This document shows, piece by piece, positions 1 to 12,100 of a stretch of 64,000 nucleotides of DNA. The stretch is from Mimachlamys varia (Eukaryota > Mollusca > Bivalvia > Pectinida > Pectinidae): positions 17,544,757-17,608,756 of the forward strand of contig OX392543.1 in the NCBI GenBank assembly GCA_947623455.1. The letters are read 5' to 3'. The notes under the pieces are model-generated. The model worked only from the letters and a program-made list of their open reading frames with translations. It did not search any database and was not told the DNA's origin. Position 1 is the first letter of the stretch. Each line of letters begins with the position of its first letter. Made by a program: the position numbers and the translations under genes.

Positions 1-330
1 GAAAAATCTTTGTGGCACTCGAGAGATTTGGAACCACTTAACCCTTTGTCTTATATCAGAAAAGTCTACTCAGTACTATTATATTAAAAGTAAATTTTAT
101 TGTGCATCAAAGATTATGAAAAAGCAGAGAGAATGTGTTCGTGTACTTTGTTTTGTTTGTGTTTTTCGTACTATTAACAGCTACGATCATTTAAGGATGT
201 GCCAGTAATTTTTGTACTCTCATATATTTACATTTGCTCTGTAATTTTCCATTGACACAATGCTATGAGGCAGTTGCTGCCATACGCCTATAACACCCAG
301 TGCCTCAGACTATAACTGCAGTTGCTATGG

Positions 331-359
331 TGACGTCATCAATCTCTATTGTGACGTCA
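331..359. promoter_or_regulatory. Two CRE-like palindromes (TGACGTCA) 21 bp apart
   Basis: TGACGTCATCAAT occurs twice, at 331 and 352, separated by a short AT-rich spacer. TGACGTCA is the consensus CREB/ATF site. The pair sits in an OLA1 intron. It may be functional or simply the remains of a short tandem duplication; no evidence of activity can be seen. Confidence 0.3.
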
Positions 360-451
360 TCAATTTCATTGTTGTCTTCACTTGATTTGCTGTTCAGAAT
401 CGGTTCGAAGAAACTAAATAAAGCACAATGATTCTATCGAAATGTAAATAT

Positions 452-611
452 AAGTAATGAACATTTTAGCAAATATTGTTACAGTCCAATAACACACATT
501 ACTATTGCTGACAAACTTACATAAAGCCCTACCGGGCTTTATTTAGTTTGTCATCAATAGCAATATTTGTTATAGGACTGTAACAACATTTGCTAAAACA
601 TTCATTGCTTA
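452..611. mobile_element. Foldback (snap-back) MITE in an OLA1 intron
   Basis: About 160 bp that folds on itself almost end to end. The left arm (from TAAGTAATGAACATTTTAGC) is matched by the reverse complement of the right arm ending near 611, and the turn is at AAAGCCCTACCGGGCTTT (about 525-542). It lies beyond the last visible OLA1 coding exon, hence inside an intron. It has no coding capacity. Confidence 0.7.
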
Positions 612-759
612 AATACTGTCACAGCAAAAACAAAATGAGAAACAAAATTTTTGTATGACAACTCAATAAATCTCCAAAATTATAAACAAACATTGATTAT
701 CAAGCTATATATTACTATTTAAAAGCAAGTTTTTCAGACTACATGACAAGAAAACTTAC

Positions 760-3700
760 GGATTAGATGGAATATGGCGTCACAAGCGTTGATGTTTGAC
801 AGGAAAGCATTGCCGAGCCCCTGGCCTTCGTGAGCACCCTTCACTAACCCAGCAATGTCTACCACATTAAGATAAGCTGGAACTTTGCTACAATGAGAAA
901 ATGTTGAACCCATGAAAATTACCTAAAGGCCCAATATACGTAACTTCAGGGAAATTTTCGTGATTCTGAAAAAATTCTGAAAAAAAATCCAGTTGATAAC
1001 CATGCAAAAATAAGCCTAAAACGAAGTAAACATGCGCAGTAACTAACAAGAAACTTCTGACAAAAAAATACAAAGAATTGAAAATAATTCAGGTGGGGCC
1101 ACTGCAACAACAAACCGAAGGCAGAAGACGGTTCGAAATGGACGCATGTTTACAAATAGCGTGTTTTAACTGCTGCTGTAACGGTAGCCGCGAAATAATT
1201 CATCTAGAATATTGCTGATATCAGTTAATCTTAACTAAATCTATAAATATAATAAGCTATAAGGCTTGATTTTGGCTTCAAGTTTTGCCGAAAGTTACGT
1301 ATATTGGGCCTTTAAGATTTGACTCTATTAAATTTTCATCAAAATTCAATTACAATTTTGTTTTCAATGAATATGCAAGAACAAATAAATTCCATACCTC
1401 TTATACCTGGTGAGCAAGTTTAATAATTTAAAAAGCTCTTATAAGTCTAGAAAATGATTTGTTAAAATAAAAATATTATACATGTGCATGTATGCTAAGA
1501 GCTATTCTGGTAAAATATCTATCCTTCCTCAGGACTAGGAGTACTATCTACAGCGTTTTTATTAATAATCTACATTGAAGTAATACTAATAGCCAATACA
1601 GACAAGAAAATCAACCATGGACAGAGGAGATTTGTATTGGGAGTCCCAGGGTCAGGGAGCTCGTGATGTTTACTGGAATATCTCTAAATAAAATTTCATA
1701 TCAAATTTCAACTGTGTCAATGATAGAGTGTCTGATTGGCTTAAACATACCATATGACAGCCAGGCACATTATTTACTCTCCTTACTTTACTTTAATAGT
1801 AGGGAAACATTATCGATTGTTTCCCTTCTATCATTAATGTTTTCCTTCTTAAATATGAAAAGTAATTAGGTTCTCTTCTACATGAGCAGTAAACATATAA
1901 AGTTGAGAAATTCTTCAGATGTTTTTTTTTTTTTGCCAAGAATATTTACCAACACGGCTACTGATTTAGAATATTTATAAAAATGGATGTCTGATTTGTA
2001 TAGAATCCTTACCTTGCTGGTACATAATGCTGACAAAGATGGTCAAATCTGGCATCCGGTACTGCGACACGACCTGGAAAACATCAGAGATTTTTTAAAT
2101 TTCTGATGTTAACCTGACTAGTGAGTCTAATGTGGACCTATTATTCCCAAATCCGCTTTGATTTTCGCTGATTATTTTATTGTGATCAAGATGATATTTT
2201 AATCTATTGTTTATCATTGTTTCTAATGTTTTACATAGGTGGGATGTTAACGATATTGGTCTATATGATGCTGGATTTTCTTTATCTTTACCTGGTTTGT
2301 ATATAGGTATAACATGTCAATTGTTAAATCTACAAAATAATGCAGTAATTTTATGGGCTATTCCATAATTGTTGTGTGGAGGAGGTGGAAGGCACATTTT
2401 AACTTTCGATACAATCATATGATATCATAAAGACGTCGTTTTTTAAGACGTCACAATAGTGGCATTACACATGCGTAATACATTGTACCATATATATCAT
2501 AGGTGGTAGAGTTAAAACCAGATCTGAACACTTATATTAAATCTCTTTCATTATTTGATGGTTGGTTGGATCTCCGTAAAAGTGCCTCATGCCCCTCACA
2601 CAAGGTTACCTTATTCTGGAACAGCCCTAATATATTTGATTAAACGTTTTTAACTTCCTACTTTCTGCTTTTATAATTATGTTTCTTTTTCAATAGTAAA
2701 AAAAAAATCCTTTTCAATAATGTATGACATTACTCCAACAAGGTTAGTGGTTTTTCACAGGGAGATACTTTTTACAGGTGCCAAGTGACTTTTTTTTGTT
2801 TATAGGAGTAGTATGACATTTGCATTTTCAATACTGTGTTATGGTTTAGTTAGATACAAATTTATAAAACATGCCTAATGAATCCATTCCAAATAAAAAA
2901 AAAACTTGTCTTGAGACATTCCCATGAAAACAAATTTTAAGGAGAAATTTTACAAGGAAATGTTTGAACAATTTGGAAAAGTAGGATATGAGTAATATTC
3001 TGGTCAAATTGATTTATTCATACGAGTGCATGTCTGAAGCGCCAAACACATCCAAGCCAAGCTCTTGAATGGTAACACATGTATGAGTAAACAGAGTTGT
3101 TTCCCCCTTGCTACCCTTTGCCTTTGATTATTTTCGTCTTGAAGAAGTTCTCCAAAGGGGAAACCGGAAACACGTCACACAATTATGTTACGTCACACTC
3201 AGCCTTCATCAGTTATTTCAGGAAGGTTGAAAATAACCGGAATATCTTTCAGCTGATGTCTGTTCCATTTATCTCCGTCTATGTTTCAGAAGCTAGTTTA
3301 TTTTTCCAACTTGCCGACTTCAAACTATAGAAATTTTTATCTCTTTCTGAACCAGTACATAAATGATTCTCAGTAAATATCTGTGAATAACTATAAAGCT
3401 ACGCTCTTTAAAGACTTTGCATTTGTCATATCATAATGATGTCAAAATTCATGGTCCCACTTAAATATTTGATATATATTAGCCCCATACAGTACTTACT
3501 TTCACTTGGATCAATTGTACAGAACGGAAAGTTCTCTGCGGGTATAGAACTCTTTGTGAGAACATTGAAGAATGTGGATTTTCTGAAATAAAACAATAGT
3601 GACAAATCAAATTTCTGATAAAAAGAGTTTTACTGTTGAAAACGTTTTTTTATACATTTGTTATAAGTTGGTAAACATTAATCGTTTTTATGTTATGAAT

Positions 3701-4466
3701 AGAATTTTAAGACTCTTGTTGCAGAAAGTAAAGCCCTGCTCAGAAATTGACTAAAGTTTCTTTAAGGAAAGGCCATCAGTATGAATTTTATAATTAATAT
3801 TATAAATGTAGCGCAAATACTGAAATATTTTGTTCTTTTGGAAGAATAATCAAGTACTGTGATTTTTAAAGGATATAGAAATTTACTGCAATTTTTCAAG
3901 GATATAGAATTAAATAAATGTTGATTAAAATAACAGTTTTTTTCTTTTAATAAAAATTATATCACTCAGTTAGAGGCAATTGTTTTCATGAAAAAAAATG
4001 GTTCCCAAATAGAGTTTTTTACAGTAAATATTTTCTTTTAATCGTAATAAACTCATTCACTCCTGAACTTTCGTAATGAACTGTTCCAACCTTTGAATTG
4101 GAAGAGTTTAAATGTGTCTTTAGGGGTCAGTGATCAATGAGTTAACAAGATTGAGGTACGACTCTCCATCAACATCTCTTTGACTGTACACATTTTTTGA
4201 CCCCCCCCCCCCCCCCAATGTCAACATGACAAACTGTCTGCCAACATTTCTTTCCCTGACAGTTTTTTTTTATATGAACATGTCAACCTCTCCATCAGAC
4301 CAAAACAAATAATATGCATGTTTTAGGTATCATGCCTGCCCTGTCACAAGTCACAAACCTACCCTACATTGGGCAGACCAACGATGCCGATCTTGAGATT
4401 GGTTCCCAGTCGACCAATCAGAGGTGGTATGGCGGAGGCCCCATCATCCTTTTTCTTAGGAGGCAT
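760..4466 (-). CDS. OLA1: OLA1, Obg-like ATPase 1, N-terminal part (4 coding exons, gene continues past the left edge)
   Basis: Obg/YchF-family P-loop ATPase, a cytosolic protein linked to translation and stress responses. Four coding exons can be read on the minus strand: 4466-4363 (starting [11 protein letters not shown]), 3582-3500, 2073-2013 and 887-760. All have GT donors and AG acceptors, and the joined phases keep one frame for 125 codons plus one base. The P-loop GLPNVGKS (about residues 30-37) is split by the first coding intron. The G3 motif DIAG (about 93-96) is followed by [15 protein letters not shown], typical of OLA1. The family protein is close to 400 residues, so roughly the C-terminal two thirds (rest of the G domain, coiled coil, TGS domain) lies off the window. 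The ATG exon is preceded by an acceptor at 4489, joined to a non-coding exon ending at 6554. Nothing looks broken. The assignment rests on recognising the protein, not on a search. Confidence 0.93.
924..1315 (-). mobile_element. MITE family A (AAGGCCCAATATACG termini), copy 1
   Basis: Roughly 390-bp non-autonomous DNA element bounded by near-perfect terminal inverted repeats reading TAAAGGCCCAATATACGTAA and its complement, with TAA/TTAA at both borders. The internal sequence is inverted relative to the copies at 14.1, 40.0 and 43.6 kb. It lies in the OLA1 intron between the exons at 760-887 and 2013-2073. Short open frames inside it are not genes. Confidence 0.85.
2094..2352 (-). pseudogene. 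LINE reverse-transcriptase fragment
   Basis: Read on the minus strand, this gives a non-LTR retrotransposon RT segment: [20 protein letters not shown], then [11 protein letters not shown], and [20 protein letters not shown]. The NP.SYRPISL and SGFR.NRST-type blocks are characteristic of LINE RTs of the Jockey/CR1/I type. Only about 85 codons remain, with one in-frame stop near 2318. The fragment ends about 20 bp upstream of the OLA1 exon-4 acceptor (exon starts at 2073), so it borders the region that holds the polypyrimidine tract. Confidence 0.8.
2355..2627. mobile_element. MITE with GGGCTRTTCCA termini
   Basis: About 270 bp with terminal inverted repeats GGGCTATTCCATAAT and, on the other strand at the right end, GGGCTGTTCCAGAAT, followed on both sides by related GTGAGG/TGGAGG sequence. 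It is non-coding, lies in an OLA1 intron and directly abuts the LINE fragment. Confidence 0.65.
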
Positions 4467-5019
4467 AATTCTTAAAAAATACCTTCAACTGTAAAATAAA
4501 CAAACATGATCAGGATTTTAATTGATGATATTTTCTTTTGTTAACAAGTACAGTACAGGTCTCTCAAAAAATATCCTGATAGATCCAAATGTTTGATACT
4601 CGATATCAGGATAAAATTCTGGTCATGCATATTTAATATTTTTTTGCAAACTGCCTGGAACTGGTGTCGTTTTGTAATCAGAGATGAAAACAGCCAATTG
4701 TGAAAAAGGAAGAAAACTAATATTTTTAAAGGTTTAGGTGGAAAATTTAAAGAAGTAGCATTACAACAAAGATCAAAAAGGAGGAATCCCACTTTTATGA
4801 GGATGATTTTCATCACTGTTTAATCAAACAAGTTCAAAGTACTACATACCTATATAGCTATCCCAAGGACATCCATGTATACCAAATAAATCTTATTGAC
4901 AATTAGGGAGTCTATAAATCTATTTTCAGATTAATGTCTATTATTCTAAATTCAGCTAAGATATCCTAGGTTCAAATTGCTGCCTGGCCACATTTTCCCA
5001 TTTTTTTTTTAAACTTATT

Positions 5020-5241
5020 GTGTGAAAAGCAGTATGTCTAGGACTATATAGGCAGTATAGCTAGGAGTCCTTGTTAATTATACTACTGCCTTTCACACAA
5101 TAAGTGAACAAATATGTCCCAGTTTAGGACATGTTTGAATTCATGGTAGAAACAATCAAAGAAGAAAGTTCTTCGATTGTTTCTACCATGAATTCAAATT
5201 AAACATGTCCTAAACTGGGACATATTTGTTCACTTATTGTG
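5020..5241. repeat. Two adjoining foldback hairpins sharing the end motif CACAATAAGTGAAC
   Basis: The right module (5096-5241) is a nearly perfect hairpin with arms of about 70 bp and a loop of only a few bases near 5164-5167; the right arm differs by a short AT insertion and one or two substitutions. The left module (about 5019-5105) is a weaker nested palindrome bounded by CTTATTGTGTGAAA and its complement. They overlap at the shared end motif. Both lie in OLA1 intron 1, so the minus-strand pre-mRNA would form long stems there. The structure fits a snap-back MITE. Confidence 0.75.
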
Positions 5242-6553
5242 ACCTTGCAGACCAAGGAGATATAAGAAAGTACAAAATTAAGTCATGTTGTTATCCACCA
5301 TGTTTCTAACCTGCTAATGGAAACAGGAGTAAGAAAACTACAACAGCCAGATTAGTATATTTCAAACCAGGATCCCCTAAACTCTAGACCAATGCTCATT
5401 CAATTGTTAGATATTTTCTGATGATCGAATCAGTCATCCAATCCTGCTACATTTCCTCTTCCCTATTTTTAATTTTTTGCTGTCAATTATTTAAAGGTTC
5501 AGGTACCCCTCCACCCATCATTTTGAAATTGTGGTGATCCCTGTGCCATTCGTTTACCTATATGTATACTGTTTCTAGAACAAAACTTGGGTTAGCAAGC
5601 TCACCAGTTTTACCTGAAGGAAGGGGGAATGCAACAGCTTGTCTGGGTTTCAAACTCAATGGTAAAGACCCTCTGAACTCTATATGTAAAAACTGAGGTA
5701 TCTGGATGCCAAAGATCAACGGCCCTGACCAGTTCTGCTTCACAACGAAGGAAAACAAACAACAAAGCATGGAGACTTTCTCGGGTGGTGTGTGTGTGTG
5801 TTTACAGAAGTTGTTTCGGCACCTGGTTGTTATGGTACTTCAAATAAAAGTTGTTTCGGCACAGCACTTCTTGTAATTTGTCCAGTTATGTTATATGCAT
5901 GATGTTAATTAAAACATGATTGCTAATTTAATGTTTGTCTTTGTTTTCCAACATTCATAACGACAGGGTACCGAAACGACTAGAATTCCCCTCTGGATCT
6001 CCATTCAGCCACATGGATTTGTAAGCTGAATGATGGTAATGAATATTCATTATAGAGTCTACATATTTGTTTCAGTATCTAATACAATCTGCAAGGTTGG
6101 AGCGAATAATGTCAGTGGATTCATTATCTTTATTTATTCATCTAACATGCTACAAATCCCTGTGATCCAGACGGTAACCATTGCATTAATAAACGGATTG
6201 GCTGGACCATGTCTGATTCTTATTTGCTTGGTTGTTGAATGTCTGTTTTGAACTTATCATCAACAAGCCTGGAAAGTAACAGAGTAATTCGATCCTAACG
6301 TTATATAACTTGGTTTTGTTTGTTTACAGGGGTGCTGTCAAGTTGTCAACAGAGCGATAAATATCAACAATGTGATTATATTTACTAATGTGATAATTTC
6401 TCAGACAGTTTGCATTCGATCTTAAAATAAATCCAATAAATTTGGAAATAGGATTAAGAAGACACTACAGATTCCGTTTCAGATGTCATTCCAACGTGTA
6501 ACAATCTTGACTCAAGACTGCAAGTTCTTACAAACTAATCTGTTGACGCTTAC

Positions 6554-6790
6554 CTCTCGGAGGCCGACAGAAGATTTCATATGTGTGTAGACAAAATAAA
6601 TCACCGTGTTTAAAGCATTAACACTATATTGCATCACTGAACGACAAACTTACGTGTTTCCCCAAAATAGTTTACAGTACCCTGCCAACCGGCAAAACGT
6701 GGTTTACCCAATATGGCGAAATCGCAACCGGAAATCAGAGTCGCCATCTACTTCCTTTTGTCAAAACGAAAGTAGAAATTATAAATAAGT
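6554..6790 (-). promoter_or_regulatory. OLA1: OLA1 promoter and non-coding first exon
   Basis: A strong donor (CCGAGAG|GTAAGC read on the minus strand, exon end at 6554) lies about 2.1 kb upstream of the OLA1 ATG exon, whose acceptor is at 4489, so this is the likely 5'UTR exon. Upstream, on the minus strand, are two ATGGCG-type (YY1-like) motifs near 6712-6748 and ETS-like GGAAG/CCGGAA motifs, and there is no TATA box. This is the usual look of a housekeeping promoter. The start site is not defined by sequence alone. The outer part of this region (from about 6718) is also the edge of a segment duplicated at 23.4 kb. Confidence 0.55.
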
Positions 6791-7695
6791 GCATTAGATT
6801 TCTATGTTATTGCCTCTTAAGAGAAACTGATAAAAAAACACGAAAAAAAGTAACAAGATAAGAGGCATCAGGGCAGTTAATCGCGATCCAACCGGTTGTG
6901 TCTCTCTGGTTTTATATTCATTTAGAAAAGTCCCTGTGGTAGGACTTGAAACAGTTTTTTTAACAAGGAGTTATCTCTCTTGGCTCAATATTGGCTATGC
7001 CTATAACAAGAGGCGTAGAGGCTAGGGCCAATATAATCGTTCAAATGGAAAATATTTTTGTGCAATAATGGGATTCCATATATTGAGTCTCCTGATGATG
7101 GCTTCTAGACTTCAGTGAACATTTATACTACTCTATCCCAACATGTTTGAACTGTAAACTGGTATGCGAAGTAATTATTTTTATTGATGGATGCAGGCAT
7201 AAATTGCTTGGGTGTCCATATATCGATCTAAATCATCAGTTGAAATTGATCTTTGAGTCAAACCTTACAAATGTTAAGAGAAAAAAGATAAAAAATGTTT
7301 TGAATTCGGATGCAGTGGCGCACTATATAAATCAGATACAAAAGCTCAGTGCTACATTAAGATTAACATATTTTAAAGCATGCAGTTAATTGTTGTATCA
7401 TGAGGTGGGCCACATACTTTATACAACAAGTCATCGATTCCATTCTCTTCTCCACGTTTTGCTTATTTTACCTTTCCCTTTGTATTTGTCAGATCGTTTA
7501 ATTCGTATCTGAACAGTAGAGTATTTCTGATGGTTTGTAATAGTTCCTTGATGTTTCTGAAAACCCCTCTCTTCGTTTCCATTGATGTTAGGGTAACTAG
7601 AATTGGTCTACCTTTTTTTTGTGAGTTTCGTCCATTTCTGGACATTTTTTATAACGTAAGTGAAGCTTACTCCGTTATCATCCTTTCAAGCACAC
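6718..7695. repeat. Segment A, directly duplicated at about 23412-25015
   Basis: Runs of similarity link the two segments in the same order and orientation. CAGAGTCGCCATC with TTTTGTCAAAACGAAAGTAG starts the match (6735 and 23428). GTAACAAGATAAGA, GAGTTATCTCTCTTGG and CCATTGATGTTAGGGTAA follow in both. Similarity is moderate with many indels, so the duplication is old. It begins inside the OLA1 upstream region. No gene is visible in it. Confidence 0.7.
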
Positions 7696-7726
7696 GCATC
7701 GATCAACTCCTGTATCACCTCCATAA

Positions 7727-7974
7727 CATCCTCGATATCCAGGGGTTACAATCACCTACGCTCTCTACACCGCTGGAATATGTCATGGCAAACTCAAAAA
7801 TCCGTCAGTTTTACTGTTGTGCGACCACGACATTCTTTTGATGTACATCAAAGGGCCGAACCAGTATTCTTGTCTCATCAACAAGGTGACGCACACGGAG
7901 CCTTTAGTTTTACCATGACAGAACCCAGGGGTATAGAGAGCGTAGGTGATCGTAACCCCTTGATATCGAGGATG
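7727..7974. mobile_element. TIR element family B (CATCCTCGATATC termini), copy 1
   Basis: 248 bp with long terminal inverted repeats of about 75 bp, both beginning CATCCTCGATATC and continuing AGGGGTTAC.ATCACC. A longer copy lies at 50245-50581. It interrupts the far end of duplicated segment A and is absent from the spacer copy. Several overlapping open frames here are by-products of the inverted repeat. Confidence 0.7.
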
Positions 7975-8867
7975 CCTCCATATCGGCTCACTTCCTTTTA
8001 TTTCCATTTCGATCGCTTTTTTGGCGATATTGAAAGATAAGTTTCCTCTGACTGTGAAGCTAGGTCAAAGAAGCTTGTTTGGGAAACTGTCCCAGGTACC
8101 TTCTGACATGCGTACTCGTGGCCTCCTGTGATTTATTCTACTCATATTTGACCTCTGTGACCTTGCATTAAGGTCATTTATTTGAAGAACATTAATTCAT
8201 AGCATTCTCTTTCGTGTGACTATTTTGATTGTTGTGTGCCTATTGATTATTTAGAAGGAGATGTTTATTTTTTTTCTCCCAATTTAAACCCCGTGACCTT
8301 GAAAATTGTTCAAAATCATTTATATGAGGAATCCTGCAAGGTTTCTTCTGGCCTAGTATCAGTACTGTGGGAATTCTGGTTATTCGGGGGATGGTTAATT
8401 CTTGAAGGTTTTTACGTCTTTTTGACGTCATGTCGATTTCTCTGTAATGAAAATCGTATTGTCACAGTAGAAATATGCCTTCTCACAAAGAAAGGAATTT
8501 GAAAGTTTTGGCGTAATTTTTTCACGAATAAAAGAGTGATAAATAGAACCTAACACTCAATTCAAGTTAATATGGATTTAAATAAGCTCGTTAAATAGTC
8601 TTCCGCCTAAATTCTCGTGACACTTTAAAATACTTTTTTTAAACTCCATATTCGACACTCATTCAAGATTCTATATTTATTTCAAGTACCTACTGGCCAA
8701 GTATCAGTACTCTGGGCTTTCTGGTTATTCATCAAAAGATTTTAAAAAATGTTTTCACAAGATAAAATTAAAACACGTACGTGACTTTGAAAATACGGCC
8801 ATGATGATTTATTTGAAGGAACTTTACAGCTTTTCGTACCAGGTTATTACATGTCAAAAATCGTACA

Positions 8868-9054
8868 TGTAGTGTAGTAACATCATCTAGTCAAAGGGAG
8901 ATAACTCCACAACCTATGTACATCTGTGCTACATTCAGTTGATCTAGAGTTATCTCACCGCTAGGGATTATGGGTAGTTATCAAGATGGCGTAAACGTAT
9001 TAAATGCTAGTAAAGTTCAATCTGGATTCGATTCGTCTGTTCAAGTATCCTACA
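8868..9054 (+). repeat. 5' LTR of the Ty3/gypsy element
   Basis: 187 bp, starting TGTAGTGTAG and ending TATCCTACA, so the ends are TGT...ACA. It contains AAGGGAGATAACTCC, a motif family common in mollusc DNA, and AAGATGGCG, a YY1-like site that may contribute to transcription. It shows no difference from the 3' LTR. Confidence 0.97.
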
Positions 9055-9056
9055 AC

Positions 9057-9070
9057 TGGCGACGAGGATG
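9057..9070 (+). other. Primer binding site, tRNA-Ser type
   Basis: TGGCGACGAGGATG begins two bases after the 5' LTR. It is complementary to the CCA-tailed 3' end of a eukaryotic serine tRNA of the GCT type (ending CATCCTCGTCG plus CCA). Serine-tRNA priming is typical of mag-lineage Ty3/gypsy elements. The match is from memory of the tRNA sequence. Confidence 0.75.
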
Positions 9071-9140
9071 ACATACCGCAAAAACCTGTAAGAACTGTCT
9101 TAAATGAGTTTACGAAGTAAGTCAAGTGAGAAAAGTGATC

Positions 9141-12100
9141 ATGTCAAAGATAATTCAACTAAATGGCTTGAGTTCGTTCGAACCACGTGGTGACCCAAAT
9201 AAACTACGGCAAACGTGGGAAAGATGGATGCGCAGTTTTGAACTGTTCGCTGTAGGAAAAGGTGTGAAAGATCACGATCAGAAGAAAGCCTTATTGTTAC
9301 ACTGTGCAGGACCTGAAGTTCAGGATATATTCTTTACTCTCCCGGAGGGAACTGGCGATGACGTCTATGCTAGAGCAGTCAATGTTTTGGACACTCACTT
9401 CAAAGGTCAGGTGAATATACCATATGAACGATACTGTTTCCGTAAATTATGTCAAGATGATGAGAACATTGAACAGTGTATCGTAAGATTGAAACAACAG
9501 GCCCAACTATGTAAATTTGACAAAGTTGACGAAGAGATTAGAGACCAAATCATCGAAAAATGTAAATCTCACAAACTCAGGACTCGATTACTTGAAAAGG
9601 GGGAAGATCTTACGTTGGATCAGGTGCGTACAATTGCCCAAGCGTTAGAAACTTCTGAAAGTCAGGCCAGGAGAATAGAAAATCCACAGGGTGCTAGCAA
9701 TGCTACGAGTAGTGCATCGGTTCACAGCGTACACAGTAAACCAGGAGGCAGTAATCATGGTCAAAGTAAAGGAACCTGTTATAGATGTGGTTTAGTCGGA
9801 CATTTCGGTAGAGATCCACAGTGTCCAGCAAAGGGAAAGAAATGCAAGAAATGTGGTCAGATTGGACATTTCTATAAGTGCTGTAAAACCAAAGAAAAGG
9901 GAGACAACCCAAGGAGTTATAGCAGTACAAGCAGTAATTATAAGAAGTCACACAAGTATGGGAAAAAGGGGAAAGTCCATGCAGTAGCACCAGGAACAGG
10001 AAGTGACACAGGAAGTGAGGATGAATATGCATTCAAGGTCACACAAGGGTCAAGGTCATCAGAATGTTTTAAAGTTGTGTTAGATGAACAGGAAGTTGAG
10101 TTTGTAATAGACAGTGGTGCAACTGTTAACATCATTGACAGTGAGATGTGGGAAAATTTGAAAAGGAACCACATTCGGTGCACATCACAGAGAACGGATA
10201 AGAAATTATTCGCGTACGGTGCAAAAGAACCACTGAAGCTTATTGGAAAGTTTTCAACCAAGATAAGTGTCCCGGATACTTCGAAACAGATAGAAAGTGA
10301 CATTTATGTGATGGACGGACATGGACCGGCATTATTAGGAAAACATACTGCTGTCAAACTGGGGATTCTCAGAGTTGGAACCGTTGTCAATGCTGTGTCA
10401 GAAACAGATATTTTTGAAGGAATAGGGAAGTTGAAAGACTATCAATTAACCTTACACATTGACAAAACCGTGCAGCCAGTAGCACAGCGCATGTATAGAG
10501 TGCCTTACAGCCTACGTCAAAAGGTCAGTGATAAGATAGCGGAGTTGGAAGCAAAGGACATAATCGAGAAGGTCAACAAACCCTCATCATGGGTCAGTCC
10601 AGTAATCGTCGTACCAAAGCCTGATGGAGACATTCGTTTATGCGTCGATATGAGACAAGCCAACAAATCTATCCTACGAGAGAGACATCCAATTCCGACT
10701 GTAGATGAAATCATGTATAACATGAACGGTAGTGAGCTGTTTAGTAAATTGGACCTAAAGTACGGATATCACCAAATAGAGTTAGATGAAGAGTCGAGGG
10801 ACGTCACAACATTCGTCACTCACACTGGTCTATACAGGTACAAACGCTTGATGTTTGGAATAAACTCAGCTCCAGAGAAATACCAGCAGGTTATTTCACA
10901 AGTTCTCCATGCTTGTGAAGGTGTTCAGAACATATCGGACGATATTGTCATACACGGAAGGACAAAAGAAGAACATGACATGAGGCTTATGAAAGCACTG
11001 GATAGGATAAAGGAGAGAGGTCTTACGCTCAACAAGGGGAAATGTCAGATAGGACTAGATAAGATAACGTTCATGGGGCACATGCTTTCAAGGAACGGTA
11101 TAGGACCTACATCAGAACGGGTCAAGGCTATTGTTGAAGCGAAGGCACCTTCATCAGCAACAGAAATTAGGAGCTTCTTAGGGCTTGTAAACTTTAGTGG
11201 CCGATACATTCCCCACTTGGCAACAATATCGGAACCTTTGAGGAAACTGACAAAGACTGGAGTTACGTTCACATGGGAAAAGGAACAACAGGACAGCTTC
11301 GAGAAGTTGAAGGAAAGTTTAGCTCAGGCAGACACACTGGGGCATTTTAGACTCGATGCTAAAACACAGGTGGTGACTGATGCTAGTAATGTGGGACTCG
11401 GGGCCGTACTTGTCCAGTACGAGGGAAATAACCCAAAGGTTATAAGTTATGCCAGCAAAGCATTGTCAGACGTGGAACGGAAGTACTCCACTACGGAGAA
11501 AGAGGCACTTGCAGTAGTCTGGGCCCTGGAAAAGTTCCGACTGTACCTGTATGGAATAAAATTTGAACTGGTAACAGACCATAAGCCACTCGAGGCGTTG
11601 TATGGACCTAGGTCAAAACCTAGTGCTCGGATTGAGCGATGGATAATGCGCTTGATGCCGTATAACTTCACAATCACATATATACCTGGCAAGAAAAATG
11701 TTGCTGACGCGTTGTCGAGACTAGTAACTACACATGCGGAAAGCAGATCTGTACAAAGCAGAGTTGAGTCTGATACAGTAGACTATGTGCATTTCGTGGC
11801 AAGGGAGGCAACTCCAGCTGCCTTGTCTACAAGAGAGGTCGAGGAAGTTTCAAAACTTGACGAGGAGCTTAGTGCTGTCAGAGACTGTTTGCGTGCTTGT
11901 CGATGGGATAAGTCGTGTACTCATTATTATCCAGTCCGTGATGAGATTTGTCAACTAGGGTACTTGGTCTTGAGAGGAACGAGGCTTGTGATACCACAGA
12001 ACTTACGGTTGAAATGCATTCAGTTAGCCCATCAAGGACATTTAGGAGTAGTAGGTACCAAACAGCAGCTCCGAACGAAAGTTTGGTGGCCTCACATGGA

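Noticed and set aside
5096..5241. Pre-microRNA
   Set aside because: The hairpin is too long and too nearly perfect, its ends resemble a foldback transposon, and there is no conserved mature-sized segment to point to.
7530..8040. Overlapping 60-126 codon frames on both strands
   Set aside because: They fall in the long inverted repeats of TIR family B and its flank. Opposite-strand frames arise from the palindrome.
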